Assembly (NCBI RefSeq): GCF_014696615.1
Contig: NZ_JACJQJ010000017.1
Location: 62,001-126,000 of the forward strand
Source: Nostoc linckia FACHB-104
GTDB lineage: Bacteria > Cyanobacteriota > Cyanobacteriia > Cyanobacteriales > Nostocaceae
Reading direction: 5' to 3'
DNA: 64,000 nt
Shown: piece after piece, positions 17,463-26,792 of the stretch
Layout of the letters: every line of letters starts with the position of its first letter
Position numbering within the stretch: position 1 is the first letter of the stretch
Position numbers and translations under genes: made by a program
The notes under the pieces: model-generated
Database searches by the model: none
The model's input: the letters and a program-made list of their open reading frames with translations, nothing else
What the model was told of the DNA's origin: nothing

Positions 17463-19196
17463 ATGCAACCACCCATTACAGTTGGTACTGTCCTACAAAA
17501 CCGTTACCGGATTATTCAAATTCTCGGACAAGGGGGATTTGGCAGAACCTATCTAGCGGAAGACCAGAGGCGTTTTAATGAACTTTGCGCCATTAAGGAA
17601 TTGATTCCGACAACAACCGGAACTTCGGTTTGGGAGAAAACGCAAGAACTTTTCCACCGGGAAGCGGCAATTTTGTATCAAATTGAGCATCCGCAAGTAC
17701 CAAAATTCCGGGAAAGGTTTGAAGAAGACCAGCGTTTGTTTTTGGTAGAAGATTATGTTGCAGGCAAGACTTACCGGGCTATTCTCTCGGAACGTCAAGC
17801 TGTTAGTCAGACATTAACAGAAAAAGAAGTTCTACAGCTGCTGCGCTCATTGTTACCAGTGTTGGCGCATATTCATAGTCGGGGAATTATTCACCGAGAT
17901 ATATCACCAGAAAATATTATTTTACGTGATAGTGATAGTCAGCCAGTCTTAATTGATTTTGGGGTAGTTAAAGAACTAGCAACGCGATTGCAATCACCCA
18001 ATAGCACCGCACCAGTTACCACCGTGGGCAAATTAGGTTATTCTCCTAGTGAGCAAATGCAAACAGGGCAAGCTTACCCTAATAGTGATTTATATGCTCT
18101 TGCAGTCACAGCGATTGTTTTGCTGACTGGTAGAGAACCTTCAGAGTTATTTGATGAAAATCAACTAACTTGGAATTGGCAACAATGGGCGAGAGTTAAT
18201 CCCCAATTTGCTCAAGTTTTGAATCGGATGTTGAATTATCGGCCCAGCGATCGCTATCAAAGTGCAGCTGATGTCATCCAAGCATTACAATCTGTAGATC
18301 AAGCAAATGTGACCAATCCTAACGTCACTAACACTAATGCTGTCTCTAATATACAAACCATCGCAGTTGGTGGTCGTCCGCCTCAGCCAGCACCATCCCC
18401 TTCTCCCAACAGACCTGCACCTGCAATTCCACCCAGCAATACTAGTTCTGTTTTAGATAATCCTTTAGCAATTGGGGCGATTGGCAGTGCTGTAGTCATC
18501 CTAGCAGGATTTGGTTCTTGGGCTTTAGTCAGTTCGATTCGCAGTCGCTCGACTACACAACCAGAAACACCAGTACAAACTTTCCCTTCACCAGTTGTTT
18601 CTGGTGGTACGACATTAACACCCACGCCTACATCTACTAGTACTGAACCTGCTGTAATTAGCAAACGCCTCAATTTAGGAACCACAAATACAGCTACAGT
18701 AGACGATACTCTAGAGGAAAATCAAATAGTTCAGTATACTTTTTTTGGACGCAAAGGTGCAAAATTAACTACTGCTATTGCTCAAGGAACTGGTATTGTT
18801 TTATCAGTTTTAGATGCCAATAAACAACCAATTGATAATACTGCTAATCAAGTACAATCCTATGATGGTGTATTGCCTGTAAGCGGTAGATATACTATTC
18901 AATTAAATTTAGTTCCTGGCGTGGCTGAAAGTGATTATAGTCTCAAGGTGGCATTAGAAAGGTTAACTAGAGAAACACCTACACCTATAATTACTCCTAC
19001 GCTAACACCCACAGAAACGCCTACACAAACACCTATAATCAGCCCTACGCTAACACCCACAGAAACGCCTACACAAACACCTATAATCAGCCCTACACCT
19101 ACGCCCACAGAAATGCCTACAGAAAGCCCTACTTCCCAGGAAGAGCAAAATAACTTACCTAATGATAGAACGTTAAACCCAAGCTCTAATCAATAA
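17463..19196 (+). CDS. membrane-anchored Ser/Thr protein kinase with PT-rich tail
   Basis: 577 residues from ATG 17463. The kinase domain (residues 13-275) has GQGGFG, CAIKEL, HRDISPEN and IDFGVVKE. HRDI is followed by Ser rather than the usual Lys, a variant I associate with cyanobacterial kinases. One membrane segment (about 335-360) separates it from an outer part. That part holds a beta-rich region (about 400-505), similar in feel to bacterial pre-peptidase C-terminal (PPC) domains, then a Pro/Thr tail built from 16-residue repeats (PTLTPTETPTQTPIIS). It likely senses an extracytoplasmic signal and phosphorylates cytoplasmic targets; targets unknown. bioD follows after 130 bases but an operon is not clear. 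Confidence 0.9.
   Translation: MQPPITVGTVLQNRYRIIQILGQGGFGRTYLAEDQRRFNELCAIKELIPTTTGTSVWEKTQELFHREAAILYQIEHPQVPKFRERFEEDQRLFLVEDYVAGKTYRAILSERQAVSQTLTEKEVLQLLRSLLPVLAHIHSRGIIHRDISPENIILRDSDSQPVLIDFGVVKELATRLQSPNSTAPVTTVGKLGYSPSEQMQTGQAYPNSDLYALAVTAIVLLTGREPSELFDENQLTWNWQQWARVNPQFAQVLNRMLNYRPSDRYQSAADVIQALQSVDQANVTNPNVTNTNAVSNIQTIAVGGRPPQPAPSPSPNRPAPAIPPSNTSSVLDNPLAIGAIGSAVVILAGFGSWALVSSIRSRSTTQPETPVQTFPSPVVSGGTTLTPTPTSTSTEPAVISKRLNLGTTNTATVDDTLEENQIVQYTFFGRKGAKLTTAIAQGTGIVLSVLDANKQPIDNTANQVQSYDGVLPVSGRYTIQLNLVPGVAESDYSLKVALERLTRETPTPIITPTLTPTETPTQTPIISPTLTPTETPTQTPIISPTPTPTEMPTESPTSQEEQNNLPNDRTLNPSSNQ
18996..19130 (+). repeat. 48-bp tandem repeats within kinase gene
   Basis: Two nearly identical 48-bp units (18996-19043 and 19044-19091) and a shorter diverged third encode the PT-rich tail. 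Unit start reads cctacgctaacacccacag. In-frame length makes copy-number change harmless to the reading frame. Confidence 0.85.
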
Positions 19197-19330
19197 AAAC
19201 TTTACCGGAAATAGGTAATTGGTAATGGGTAATTGGTAATAGTAAATTCTAAATTATGGTTAGGTAGCAACAATAATTTTGTGACTGCTGTATTTAGATG
19301 AAATTTGCAGTAAATAATACAAAAAGGTAA

Positions 19331-20017
19331 ATGTCAAATATCAACGCACTACTAATTACTGGAACCGATACTGAGGCTGGCAAAACAGTTTTAACAACAG
19401 CATTAGCTGCTTATTTACAAAAATATTTTCCCCAACGCAATTGGGGACTGATGAAACCAATTCAATCGGGAGAAGGCGATCGCGAATGGTATCAAAAGTT
19501 GTTTTCCCTCAATCAAACGGCGGAAGAAATTACACCGTTGTACTTTCAAGCACCTTTAGCACCTCCTATCGCCGCCGCTAAGGAAAATCGCCAAGTTGAT
19601 TTAGCTGTGGTGTGGCAAGCTTTCTCTAAAGAGCGATCGCGTCGGGATTTTGTCTTGGTAGAATCTTTAGGGGGTTTAGGCTCACCGATTACAGATGAAT
19701 TGACAGTGGCAGATTTAGCCGGAGATTGGCATTTACCCACAGTTCTGGTAGTTCCAGTCAGGTTAGGTGCGATCGCGCAAGCAGTCGCTAATGTCGCATT
19801 AGCTAGACAAGCAAAAATCAATCTGAAAGGGATTGTTCTCAATTGCGTACAACCCCGTTCTGATGCCGAAATAGCCGATTTAACGCCCCCAGACATGATT
19901 CAAACACTCACCAATATTCCAGTGTTAGGCTGCTTACCTTATCTAGAGAACCTCACCGATTTAGATAAACTAGCTCAAGTAGCCTCAAATCTAAATTTAG
20001 AAACACTAAATCTTTGA
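19331..20017 (+). CDS. bioD: dethiobiotin synthase
   Basis: BioD closes the ureido ring of dethiobiotin from DAPA, CO2 and ATP, the step before biotin synthase. The 228-residue protein has the P-loop TGTDTEAGKT at residues 10-19, MKPIQSGEGD, VESLGGLGSPI (the family usually has EGAGG; here SLGG), and VVPVRLGAIAQAVANVALAR. The altered EGAGG-like motif is seen in other cyanobacterial versions as far as I recall. ATG at 19331 with aaaaggtaa just upstream. No other bio gene is adjacent. Confidence 0.92.
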   Translation: MSNINALLITGTDTEAGKTVLTTALAAYLQKYFPQRNWGLMKPIQSGEGDREWYQKLFSLNQTAEEITPLYFQAPLAPPIAAAKENRQVDLAVVWQAFSKERSRRDFVLVESLGGLGSPITDELTVADLAGDWHLPTVLVVPVRLGAIAQAVANVALARQAKINLKGIVLNCVQPRSDAEIADLTPPDMIQTLTNIPVLGCLPYLENLTDLDKLAQVASNLNLETLNL

Positions 20018-20039
20018 TAACGATACACTGAGAAAATAA

Positions 20040-20123
20040 CTCATAAGCTGTCGTAACTCTAACTTGCATTGTTGACTGCTGACGGTTAACTGTTAACAGT
20101 CAGCAATCAACGAAGCTTATGAG
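20040..20123. repeat. nested inverted repeat between bioD and the amidohydrolase gene
   Basis: Outer arms CTCATAAGCT (20040-20049) and AGCTTATGAG (20114-20123) pair perfectly. Inner arms GTTGACTGCTGAC (20071-20083) and GTCAGCAATCAAC (20099-20111) pair with one mismatch. The 20-mer beginning gttgactgctgacggttaac recurs at 22783-22802. It may end bioD transcription; there is no clear U-tract. Confidence 0.65.
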
Positions 20124-20155
20124 TGATTGTGTAATTTGAAAGTGTAATAGATATC

Positions 20156-21373
20156 ATGGTTTCTACCTTCCCCAATCCTGGTGCTGTTGACTTATCTCAC
20201 ATTCGGCTTTCGATCCGTGCATTGCTTCCTCAACTAGTAGAATGGCGACGGTGGCTGCATCAAAAGCCAGAGTTAGGTTTTCAAGAAAAACTCACATCCG
20301 AGTTTATCGCCCAGAAGTTACAAGAGTGGGGAATTGAGCATCAAACGGGTATTGCCCAAACTGGTATTGTTGCCATCATCAAAGGTAACAAACTGAGCAG
20401 TGGTAAAGTTTTGGCAATTCGCGCTGATATGGATGCTTTGCCAATTCAAGAATTGAATCAAGTACCTTATTGTTCGCAACATGATGGCGTAATGCACGCT
20501 TGTGGACATGACGGACATACTGCGATCGCACTGGGTACAGCTTACTATCTTCAGCAGCATCGCGATGATTTTGCTGGTACTGTCAAAATTATTTTTCAGC
20601 CAGCAGAAGAAGGGCCAGGGGGTGCAAAACCTATGGTGGAAGCAGGGGTGCTGAAAAACCCCGATGTCGATGCCATTATTGGGTTACATCTGTGGAATAA
20701 CTTACCTTTGGGGACAGTCGGTGTCCGGGCTGGGGCATTGATGGCAGCGGTAGAATTATTCCAATGTACAATTTTGGGTAAAGGTGGACATGGGGCGATA
20801 CCACATCAAACTGTAGATTCCATTGTTGTTGCTGCTCAAATTGTTAACGCCTTGCAAACCATTGTGGCGCGGAATGTGAATCCCATTGATTCAGCAGTTG
20901 TGACTGTAGGCGCGCTTCATGCAGGTACAACGCATAATGTCATTGCTGACACAGCCAATATGAAAGGCACAGTTAGATATTTTAACCCTGCTTTTCAAGG
21001 ATATTTTCACCAGCGGATCGAGCAAATTATTGCGGGTGTATGCCAAAGTCATGGTGCAAGTTATGACTTAGAATATATCTCCCTTTATCCCCCAGTTATT
21101 AATGATGCTGGTATTGCAGAATTAGTGCGATCGGTAGCAGCAGAAGTGATAGAAACTCCTGTGGGAATTGTGCCAGAATGCCAAACTATGGGCGGTGAAG
21201 ATATGTCATTTTTCTTGCAAGAAGTTCCAGGTTGCTATTTCTTCCTGGGTTCTGCTAATCCTGACAAAGATTTGGCTTATCCTCATCATCATCCCCGCTT
21301 TGATTTTGATGAAACCGCCTTACCAATGGGTGTGGAAATCTTTATTAGGTGCGTTGAGAAGTTTTTAAATTAA
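20156..21373 (+). CDS. M20-family amidohydrolase (N-acyl-amino acid hydrolase type)
   Basis: 405 residues, typical for M20D peptidases that remove acyl groups from amino acids (hippurate and IAA-amino-acid hydrolase relatives). Metal and catalytic signatures are visible: IRADMDALPI, HACGHDGHTAIALG, PAEEGPGGAKPM, GLHLWNN, GKGGHGAIPH in the lid domain, GGEDMSFFLQ, and the C-terminal HHHPRFDFDE. All expected metal ligands appear present. Substrate cannot be chosen from sequence. ATG at 20156 gives a short N-terminal extension before the catalytic domain. Confidence 0.93.
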   Translation: MVSTFPNPGAVDLSHIRLSIRALLPQLVEWRRWLHQKPELGFQEKLTSEFIAQKLQEWGIEHQTGIAQTGIVAIIKGNKLSSGKVLAIRADMDALPIQELNQVPYCSQHDGVMHACGHDGHTAIALGTAYYLQQHRDDFAGTVKIIFQPAEEGPGGAKPMVEAGVLKNPDVDAIIGLHLWNNLPLGTVGVRAGALMAAVELFQCTILGKGGHGAIPHQTVDSIVVAAQIVNALQTIVARNVNPIDSAVVTVGALHAGTTHNVIADTANMKGTVRYFNPAFQGYFHQRIEQIIAGVCQSHGASYDLEYISLYPPVINDAGIAELVRSVAAEVIETPVGIVPECQTMGGEDMSFFLQEVPGCYFFLGSANPDKDLAYPHHHPRFDFDETALPMGVEIFIRCVEKFLN

Positions 21374-21953
21374 TTGAGTGGAATAGCATATTTAGTGAAA
21401 GCGATCGCATTTTATGTGCTGAGTGAGTACGCCTTAGGGTAGCCAGCAGTATGCATCGCTTTTTTAATTACAATCTAGTGAGAAATCAATACGATTCAGT
21501 TAAGCTCATTAGCTATTAATTTGTCACTTATTAAAAAAGTCATATCAATTGGGGGATTCTCCCCCAAACCCCCGATTGGGTGACGGTTGCGTCCCCCAAA
21601 CCCCCTCCAAAATTATTCAGGACTGAGGGAAGAAAAATTTGTCATTGCGACTGGAACGTAGTGTAGGGAAGCAATCCCATAGAAGCAATCCCATAATTTT
21701 AAGCGATTACGTCTCTACACTCGTAATGACGTAAGTCCTATTATTGTTCTGTTTTTTTTGTTGAGGAACTAGTTTTGGTTTTTTAACTGATTCATTAACA
21801 GCGATGTCTACGACGGGCTACGCCTACGCACTCTGCATACTTACAAAGGCGATGTCAAGTTTGCTGTTGTAGCAAATAGTTATGGATAAAAGTCAACGCT
21901 AAAATTAGACTGTTAACTGTTGATTTTTGACAGCCTCAGCGCCAAATCTACTT
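21374..21953. other. repeat-rich intergenic region
   Basis: No gene. It contains GGGGGATTCTCCCCC-type hairpin DNA (about 21551-21566), the dispersed ~30-bp repeat (21801-21831), and a segment with gacgtaagtcct near 21730 related to the end of the MITE-like element at 56614-56757. Accumulation of such pieces is typical of Nostocales spacers. Confidence 0.6.
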
Positions 21954-22748
21954 CTAATATTCTGCTTGTAACAACCAAAAGCCACTGTAAGTCATCCCGG
22001 AATCATCTGGTTGCACTAACAAAAAGTGTAGCCCCTGACTTAGTTGTTGACGCTGTTGATAAGCCTTAGCCGCCGCCGCCACTTCTGCATCTTCAAAGGT
22101 AGCGACAATCCACCTATCTGCTAAACCTGCTTCTAATACCAAACCGTCGGGCGCACCTGCAATATAATTCAAAGATGCTGGACGCGCTTCGTGTAACCAC
22201 CTTGCTAAACGCATCGATTGTCTTCCACCGTAAATCACGACACCGGGAACTGGTGCTGTGGAAGGTAAGCCGAGATTCAGAGGTTTGAGAAATTCTGGCA
22301 AGTGGAGAATGGGAATTGGGCGATCGCTAAATGCAGTTTCTACATCACCAGCACTTAGCGTCGCAAAGCGCCATTGTTCTCCCCAAAGGTTTTCTGGTAA
22401 GGGTGCAGGTGGTGCTTTCTCGATGGCTGTGGAATATTGTTTTTCTTTTAACCATTGCTTTAATGCCAAAGTGCGGCGGTTAGGTTCAACATTAATACCT
22501 AAATTACGCCCAGCTGCCTCAATTAAACTCAAAGATTGAGGGCGAAATACCTGAATTACATCTGGCAGTTGATCACCAGCTGCTAGCTGAATTTGAGTAG
22601 TTAACCAACTAGAATTTGCTTCTTTTTGGGGACAGCTAGCGGCATACTCAAAGCTGCGAGTCGCATCACAAATCAACAACTCCCAAAGAATTTTTCCTGT
22701 TGTATCTTGCTGTGGACTCCGGTAAAAATCAGCTTGCCAAATGTTCAT
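21954..22748 (-). CDS. Tab2/Atab2-like RNA-binding translation factor (DUF1092)
   Basis: 264 residues with the DUF1092 pattern: WQADFYRSP, then KILWELLICDATRSFEYAASCP, DVIQVFRPQSLSLIEAAGRN, LPENLWGEQWRFATL and YGGRQSMRLARWL. The plant and algal homologues (ATAB2, Tab2) bind A/U-rich leaders and promote translation of photosystem mRNAs, notably psaB. In cyanobacteria a comparable role is plausible but inferred. It stands alone; the PadR gene upstream is a separate unit. ATG at 22748 matches the family start (MNIWQADFYR). Confidence 0.88.
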   Translation of the reverse strand: MNIWQADFYRSPQQDTTGKILWELLICDATRSFEYAASCPQKEANSSWLTTQIQLAAGDQLPDVIQVFRPQSLSLIEAAGRNLGINVEPNRRTLALKQWLKEKQYSTAIEKAPPAPLPENLWGEQWRFATLSAGDVETAFSDRPIPILHLPEFLKPLNLGLPSTAPVPGVVIYGGRQSMRLARWLHEARPASLNYIAGAPDGLVLEAGLADRWIVATFEDAEVAAAAKAYQQRQQLSQGLHFLLVQPDDSGMTYSGFWLLQAEY

Positions 22749-22866
22749 ATGAAAAACCTAACCGCTAAGTTGACTGTTGACTGTTGACTGCTGACGGTTA
22801 ACAGCCAATACACAAAAATGTGCAAGTTAGAGCAAGGACAGCTTATTGATGTATTCTCTCATACCC

Positions 22867-23409
22867 CTATTTCAGCAATACCATGATTTCGTCACACCAA
22901 GCTAGCCAGCCCATTTCGTAGTGAATTCCACGCAGCAATGTCATGTACTGAAACTTTAAGGTTGTTGATAACCCTTGCGGATTATGGAAGTATTGGTTCT
23001 GGATTTCTTGATAGATTGCTAATCGCTGCTGATGTTGCTGACGATGTGCTTCTAGCTTGGCCACCATTGTCTGCTGGGGTACTAGATGCCCAGCATAAAG
23101 TTTTAACAATAATTCATCCTTGAGGGGTGCCATATCCTCAGATTCGGCAATCCACTCACATAAATGCTGTTTACCTAAAGCTGTCACCGTATAGATACGT
23201 TTATCGGGTCGATTCTCCTGCTGTACGGATGCGGCTTGCAGCCATTCCTTTTGTTCTAAGCGGTTCAGTTCTCGATAAATCTGTTGAAAACTAGCACTCC
23301 AGAAAAAACCAACTGACCCTTCTACTGAGGGATTGAAACGCTTAGCAAGGTCATAGCCGCTACTAGGGGCACTAACTAAGACCGACAGAATGGCATAGGT
23401 AAGAGACAT
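22867..23409 (-). CDS. PadR-family transcriptional regulator
   Basis: 180 residues. The N-terminal winged helix reads MSLTYAILSVLVSAPSSGYDLAKRF with GFFWSASFQQIYRELNRLEQ as the recognition helix and wing, diagnostic for PadR. The C-terminal half is a helical dimerisation domain (PadR_C/Vir-type, MAPLKDELLLKLYAGHL). PadR proteins repress genes for detoxification or efflux and dissociate on ligand binding. A large palindrome sits 17 bases upstream of its ATG in the divergent promoter shared with the DUF4188 gene, so autoregulation and control of the neighbour are likely. Confidence 0.93.
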   Translation of the reverse strand: MSLTYAILSVLVSAPSSGYDLAKRFNPSVEGSVGFFWSASFQQIYRELNRLEQKEWLQAASVQQENRPDKRIYTVTALGKQHLCEWIAESEDMAPLKDELLLKLYAGHLVPQQTMVAKLEAHRQQHQQRLAIYQEIQNQYFHNPQGLSTTLKFQYMTLLRGIHYEMGWLAWCDEIMVLLK

Positions 23410-23425
23410 GGGTGATGGGTTGACA

Positions 23426-23475
23426 TATTCACTTAGTTGAATATAACTTAGAATGTATATTCAATTAAGTGAATA
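23426..23475. promoter_or_regulatory. probable PadR operator, 19-bp inverted repeat
   Basis: TATTCACTTAGTTGAATAT (23426-23444) and ATATTCAATTAAGTGAATA (23457-23475) are complementary with one mismatch, 12 bases apart. The element lies between padR (minus) and the DUF4188 gene (plus), covering where both promoters must be. PadR operators typically contain ATGT/ACAT-like dyads; the exact bases contacted are unknown. Confidence 0.8.
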
Positions 23476-23499
23476 ATCCACTTATTGAGTATATAGCTG

Positions 23500-23934
23500 A
23501 TGCAAAGCAACACCATCAAGAAGTCTCAAGACGGTAGTGCAATGAGTTATTCGATTTATCAAATTAATTTGCCAGAAAGTCCCGAGGCTGTTGTCTTTGT
23601 CAACGGCATCATAGCGCGCGATCGCATCGGCTTTTTCTGGATGTGGAAAAATCTATTTTGGATAGGTAGTTCAACTACCAAAGCTGAAGGCTGCGTACAA
23701 GTTAAAGCAGGAATTTGTGCCGCAAACGAAGTGATTATGGTTAGCTACTGGCGTTCCGCACATGACTTGAAACAGTTCTTCCGCGGTGAACCCCATCGGC
23801 GGATGATGCAGTTTGTCAGTAAACATCCTAACAGTTTGTGTTTGTATAACGAGACATACCAACCTCAGCACAGTGGTAAATACAGCTATGAACCCCAAGG
23901 AATGGCAAGGCTGTACCCAAGTGCAGCGAAATGA
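23500..23934 (+). CDS. DUF4188-family (antibiotic-monooxygenase-like) protein
   Basis: 144 residues. The core AVVFVNGIIARDRIGFFWMWKNLFWIG with EVIMVSYWRSAHDLKQFFRG and the conserved HRRMMQFVSKHP fits DUF4188, a dimeric ferredoxin-like barrel related to Dabb/monooxygenase proteins. Reaction unknown. Two starts are possible: ATG 23500, or ATG 23542 (MSYSIYQINLP), which would give the more usual length of about 130. It is divergent from padR and shares its operator, so it is the likely regulated target. Confidence 0.8.
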   Translation: MQSNTIKKSQDGSAMSYSIYQINLPESPEAVVFVNGIIARDRIGFFWMWKNLFWIGSSTTKAEGCVQVKAGICAANEVIMVSYWRSAHDLKQFFRGEPHRRMMQFVSKHPNSLCLYNETYQPQHSGKYSYEPQGMARLYPSAAK

Positions 23935-24058
23935 AAAATAGAAAATGGGATATGGGGAAGAAATTACCAATGCCCAATGCCCCATCCCCAATGCCCAAAG
24001 CTGCGGGGCGAACACCTTACGAATCCAAAAGAGAATGCAGTTTCCCGCCGCTTTCAAT

Positions 24059-24086
24059 AAAAAAAAGAGGTGGTTAACCCACCTCT
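24059..24086 (-). terminator. Rho-independent terminator after glgP
   Basis: AGAGGTGG (24066-24073) pairs with CCACCTCT (24079-24086) around TTAAC. On the minus strand it is followed by eight T residues, about 27 bases past the glgP stop. Confidence 0.92.
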
Positions 24087-24112
24087 ATATCTAACCAGGA
24101 AACCCAAACTTT

Positions 24113-26326
24113 CTAAACTAGAACCTTCGCTAAAATTGGTTCTACACTCTTAGCAATTTCTGGGACGTAAACCTGGGAAACATAGTCAGCAATCATCCTA
24201 TCGGTGTTAAATAGTGGTGCGTTGGTTTTAATTGATGTCTTCATCATCTGCACCCAACCAGGGGAAACACCTTGAGAATTTTGGTTATAGTACAAGGGCA
24301 CAATTTCTTGTTCCAATAGTTGATAAAGCGATTGCGAATCTATGCGATCCTGTAATTCTTGATCGCTAGTGTGAGCATCTTCACCTATAGCCCAACCATT
24401 CAATCCTTTACCATCACTTCCGGCTTTGTAGCCTTCGCACCACCAACCATCAAGGACGCTTAAATTTAGTCCGCCGTTAAAGCAGACTTTTTGTCCACTG
24501 GTACCCGATGCTTCTAGAGGACGGCGGGGGTTATTTAACCACACATCCACACCTTGCACGAGTTTTTGCCCGGTGTAAATGTCGTAATCTTCAATAAAGG
24601 CGACTCGATTACTCAGCCCGGAATTACGACACCACTCCATCAATCGTTGGATAATCCGCTTACCTTCTTCATCTGCTGGGTGAGCTTTACCTGCGAAGAT
24701 AATTTGGACGGGATATTGGGCATTACCAAAAATCTTCTTCGCCCGTTCTGCATCTCGTAAAATTAAATCTCCGCGTTTGTATGGGCTAAAGCGGCGGGCA
24801 AATCCAATAGTTAAGACATTGGGATCGAGCAGGGTGTCAGTAGATTGAATAAAGTGGTAATCTTCTCCCCGTTGTTCCCTGGCTTTCCTGATTTTATAAC
24901 GGGTGTAGGCGATGAGTCTTTCTTTGAGGACGCGATGTCGCCACCACAATTCTTCATCAGGAATCCCGTCAACTTTTGCCCACATTTCAGGTAACATGGC
25001 GCGAGTTTTCCAGTCTTCGCCCAAATACTGATTGTACAAGTCACCTAATAAAGGTGCAGTCCAGGTAGGTGCATGAACACCGTTGGTAATGTAACCAATG
25101 GGAACTTTATCTTCTGTATGTTGAGGATAGAGGACAGTCCACATTTTGCGGGAAACTTGACCGTGTAATTCACTGACACCATTGCAAGCACGAGTCATCC
25201 GCAATGCTAAAACTGTCATTCCGAATGGTTCCCAAGGATCACCCAACCGTCTTGCACCTAAAGCCAAAAATTGTTCGCGGGAAAGTCGCAACTGGGGCCA
25301 GTATTGAGCAAAATAAGAGTCAATTAAATCCGGCGAGAAGACATCATGTCCGGCGGGAACGGGGGTATGGGTGGTGAAAACACAACGATTTCGTACCGTT
25401 GCTTCTATGTCATAGAAAGATTTGCCAGTCTTTTCGATTTCTAAACGGGCAACTTCTAATGTACAGAAAGCGGCGTGTCCTTCATTGAGGTGATAGACAG
25501 AAGGTTGAATCCCTAAAGCATTCAAAGCACGGACACCACCAATGCCTAATACTACTTCTTGGGCGATACGGGTTTCTAAGTTACCGCCATAGAGGTGTCC
25601 AGTTAGCCAGCGGTCGATGGGATCGTTGTCTTCGCGATCGCTATCGAGTAAATATAAAGTGACTCGTCCTACTTGTACCTGCCAAATTTGGACTTTTACC
25701 TGCCGTTGGCGAACGTCTAGGTGAATAATTAACGGTTCTCCATTTTGAGTTTTCACTAACTCAATGGGCATTTGCTGGAAAGGATTATCAATATAATAAT
25801 CTTCTTGCCAGCCGTGACGGTTCAAACGTTGGCGAAAGTAGCCTTGGCGATATAGCAAGCCTATACCTACCATTGGCACACCCAAATCTGATGATGATTT
25901 CAGGTGATCCCCAGCCAGAATCCCTAAGCCACCTGAGTAGACTGGTAAGGATTCATGAATACCAAATTCTGCACAAAAATAAGCAATGGGATTATTTTTG
26001 CTAAGTTGCGGTGCAACCCCACTTACCCAAGTATCTTTCTGCTGCATGTATTGGTCAAATTCCCGCGCTAAAGCAGAGATTTGCTTGAGATAAAAAGGGT
26101 CTTCTGCTAATTGAGTCAGACGTTCGTAACTTGCTGACTCTAAAATCGCCACTGGGTTATGTCCACAGCGTTCCCATTCTTGGGGATCGATAGTTTGGAA
26201 TAGGGCAATGCGATCGCCACTCCAACTCCACCAATAGTTATAAGCCAAATCTGCCAAACGCTTTAACGGAAAAGGTAACTTTTCACTTAAGCGTAGCGCT
26301 GCGGTAACTGCACTACTATTAACCAT
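24113..26326 (-). CDS. glgP: alpha-glucan (glycogen) phosphorylase
   Basis: GlgP releases glucose 1-phosphate from glycogen. The 737-residue protein belongs to the bacterial TIGR02094-type branch, with N-terminal FPLKRLADLAYNYWWSWS, the conserved IAYFCAEFGIHESLPVYSGGLG, YHLNEGHAAF, FTTHTPVPAGHDVF, ARRFSPYKRGDLI and the PLP-lysine region ASGTSGQK followed by NGGLNLSVLDGWW. It is shorter than the roughly 820-850 residues of some relatives but all active-site blocks are present. ATG at 26326. A possible leader hairpin (26381-26392 with 26430-26445) lies upstream, and a strong terminator follows. Confidence 0.95.
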   Translation of the reverse strand: MVNSSAVTAALRLSEKLPFPLKRLADLAYNYWWSWSGDRIALFQTIDPQEWERCGHNPVAILESASYERLTQLAEDPFYLKQISALAREFDQYMQQKDTWVSGVAPQLSKNNPIAYFCAEFGIHESLPVYSGGLGILAGDHLKSSSDLGVPMVGIGLLYRQGYFRQRLNRHGWQEDYYIDNPFQQMPIELVKTQNGEPLIIHLDVRQRQVKVQIWQVQVGRVTLYLLDSDREDNDPIDRWLTGHLYGGNLETRIAQEVVLGIGGVRALNALGIQPSVYHLNEGHAAFCTLEVARLEIEKTGKSFYDIEATVRNRCVFTTHTPVPAGHDVFSPDLIDSYFAQYWPQLRLSREQFLALGARRLGDPWEPFGMTVLALRMTRACNGVSELHGQVSRKMWTVLYPQHTEDKVPIGYITNGVHAPTWTAPLLGDLYNQYLGEDWKTRAMLPEMWAKVDGIPDEELWWRHRVLKERLIAYTRYKIRKAREQRGEDYHFIQSTDTLLDPNVLTIGFARRFSPYKRGDLILRDAERAKKIFGNAQYPVQIIFAGKAHPADEEGKRIIQRLMEWCRNSGLSNRVAFIEDYDIYTGQKLVQGVDVWLNNPRRPLEASGTSGQKVCFNGGLNLSVLDGWWCEGYKAGSDGKGLNGWAIGEDAHTSDQELQDRIDSQSLYQLLEQEIVPLYYNQNSQGVSPGWVQMMKTSIKTNAPLFNTDRMIADYVSQVYVPEIAKSVEPILAKVLV

Positions 26327-26792
26327 AAAATTCTCAGTTCTCTGCTATTTTTTACTTCACTTCACATCTGTTGGCGTGTAACTGCTCTTCAGTTCGATTG
26401 CAACGGCGGCTTCATCGATCAATCCTCCCCTGAAGCGGGAGCAGTTTATTAAAGATTCAACTCAATTCTCTTGAATGTTTTTATTGTGCTGACGATTACA
26501 AAATTATCTCTATTTTTGCGAATGTTTTCTATCAATTTCAATCACGTTTTTTAAACTACTTTATTTAATAATTAATATTTATTTAAAAATCGCAATAATC
26601 TACTACAAAATATATTAATTAATGTTTAAAGCTAATATAGGCACAAAGTTTGAGCGTTAAAAAAATAACTCTTATTAGTATGCAACTGTAATTTTACTGT
26701 AATTTTTTTGCCCAAATAATGGGTTTGACAATTTCCATAAACAACAAATTATATGCAGGGAAATTTTTGTTTTTATCCAAATAAAATACGGT
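26327..26792. other. intergenic region with glgP leader hairpin
   Basis: ACTGCTC-TTCAG (26381-26392) pairs with CTGAAG-cgg-GAGCAGT (26430-26445), 55-120 bases upstream of glgP. The rest is very AT-rich, with no gene seen. Confidence 0.5.
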
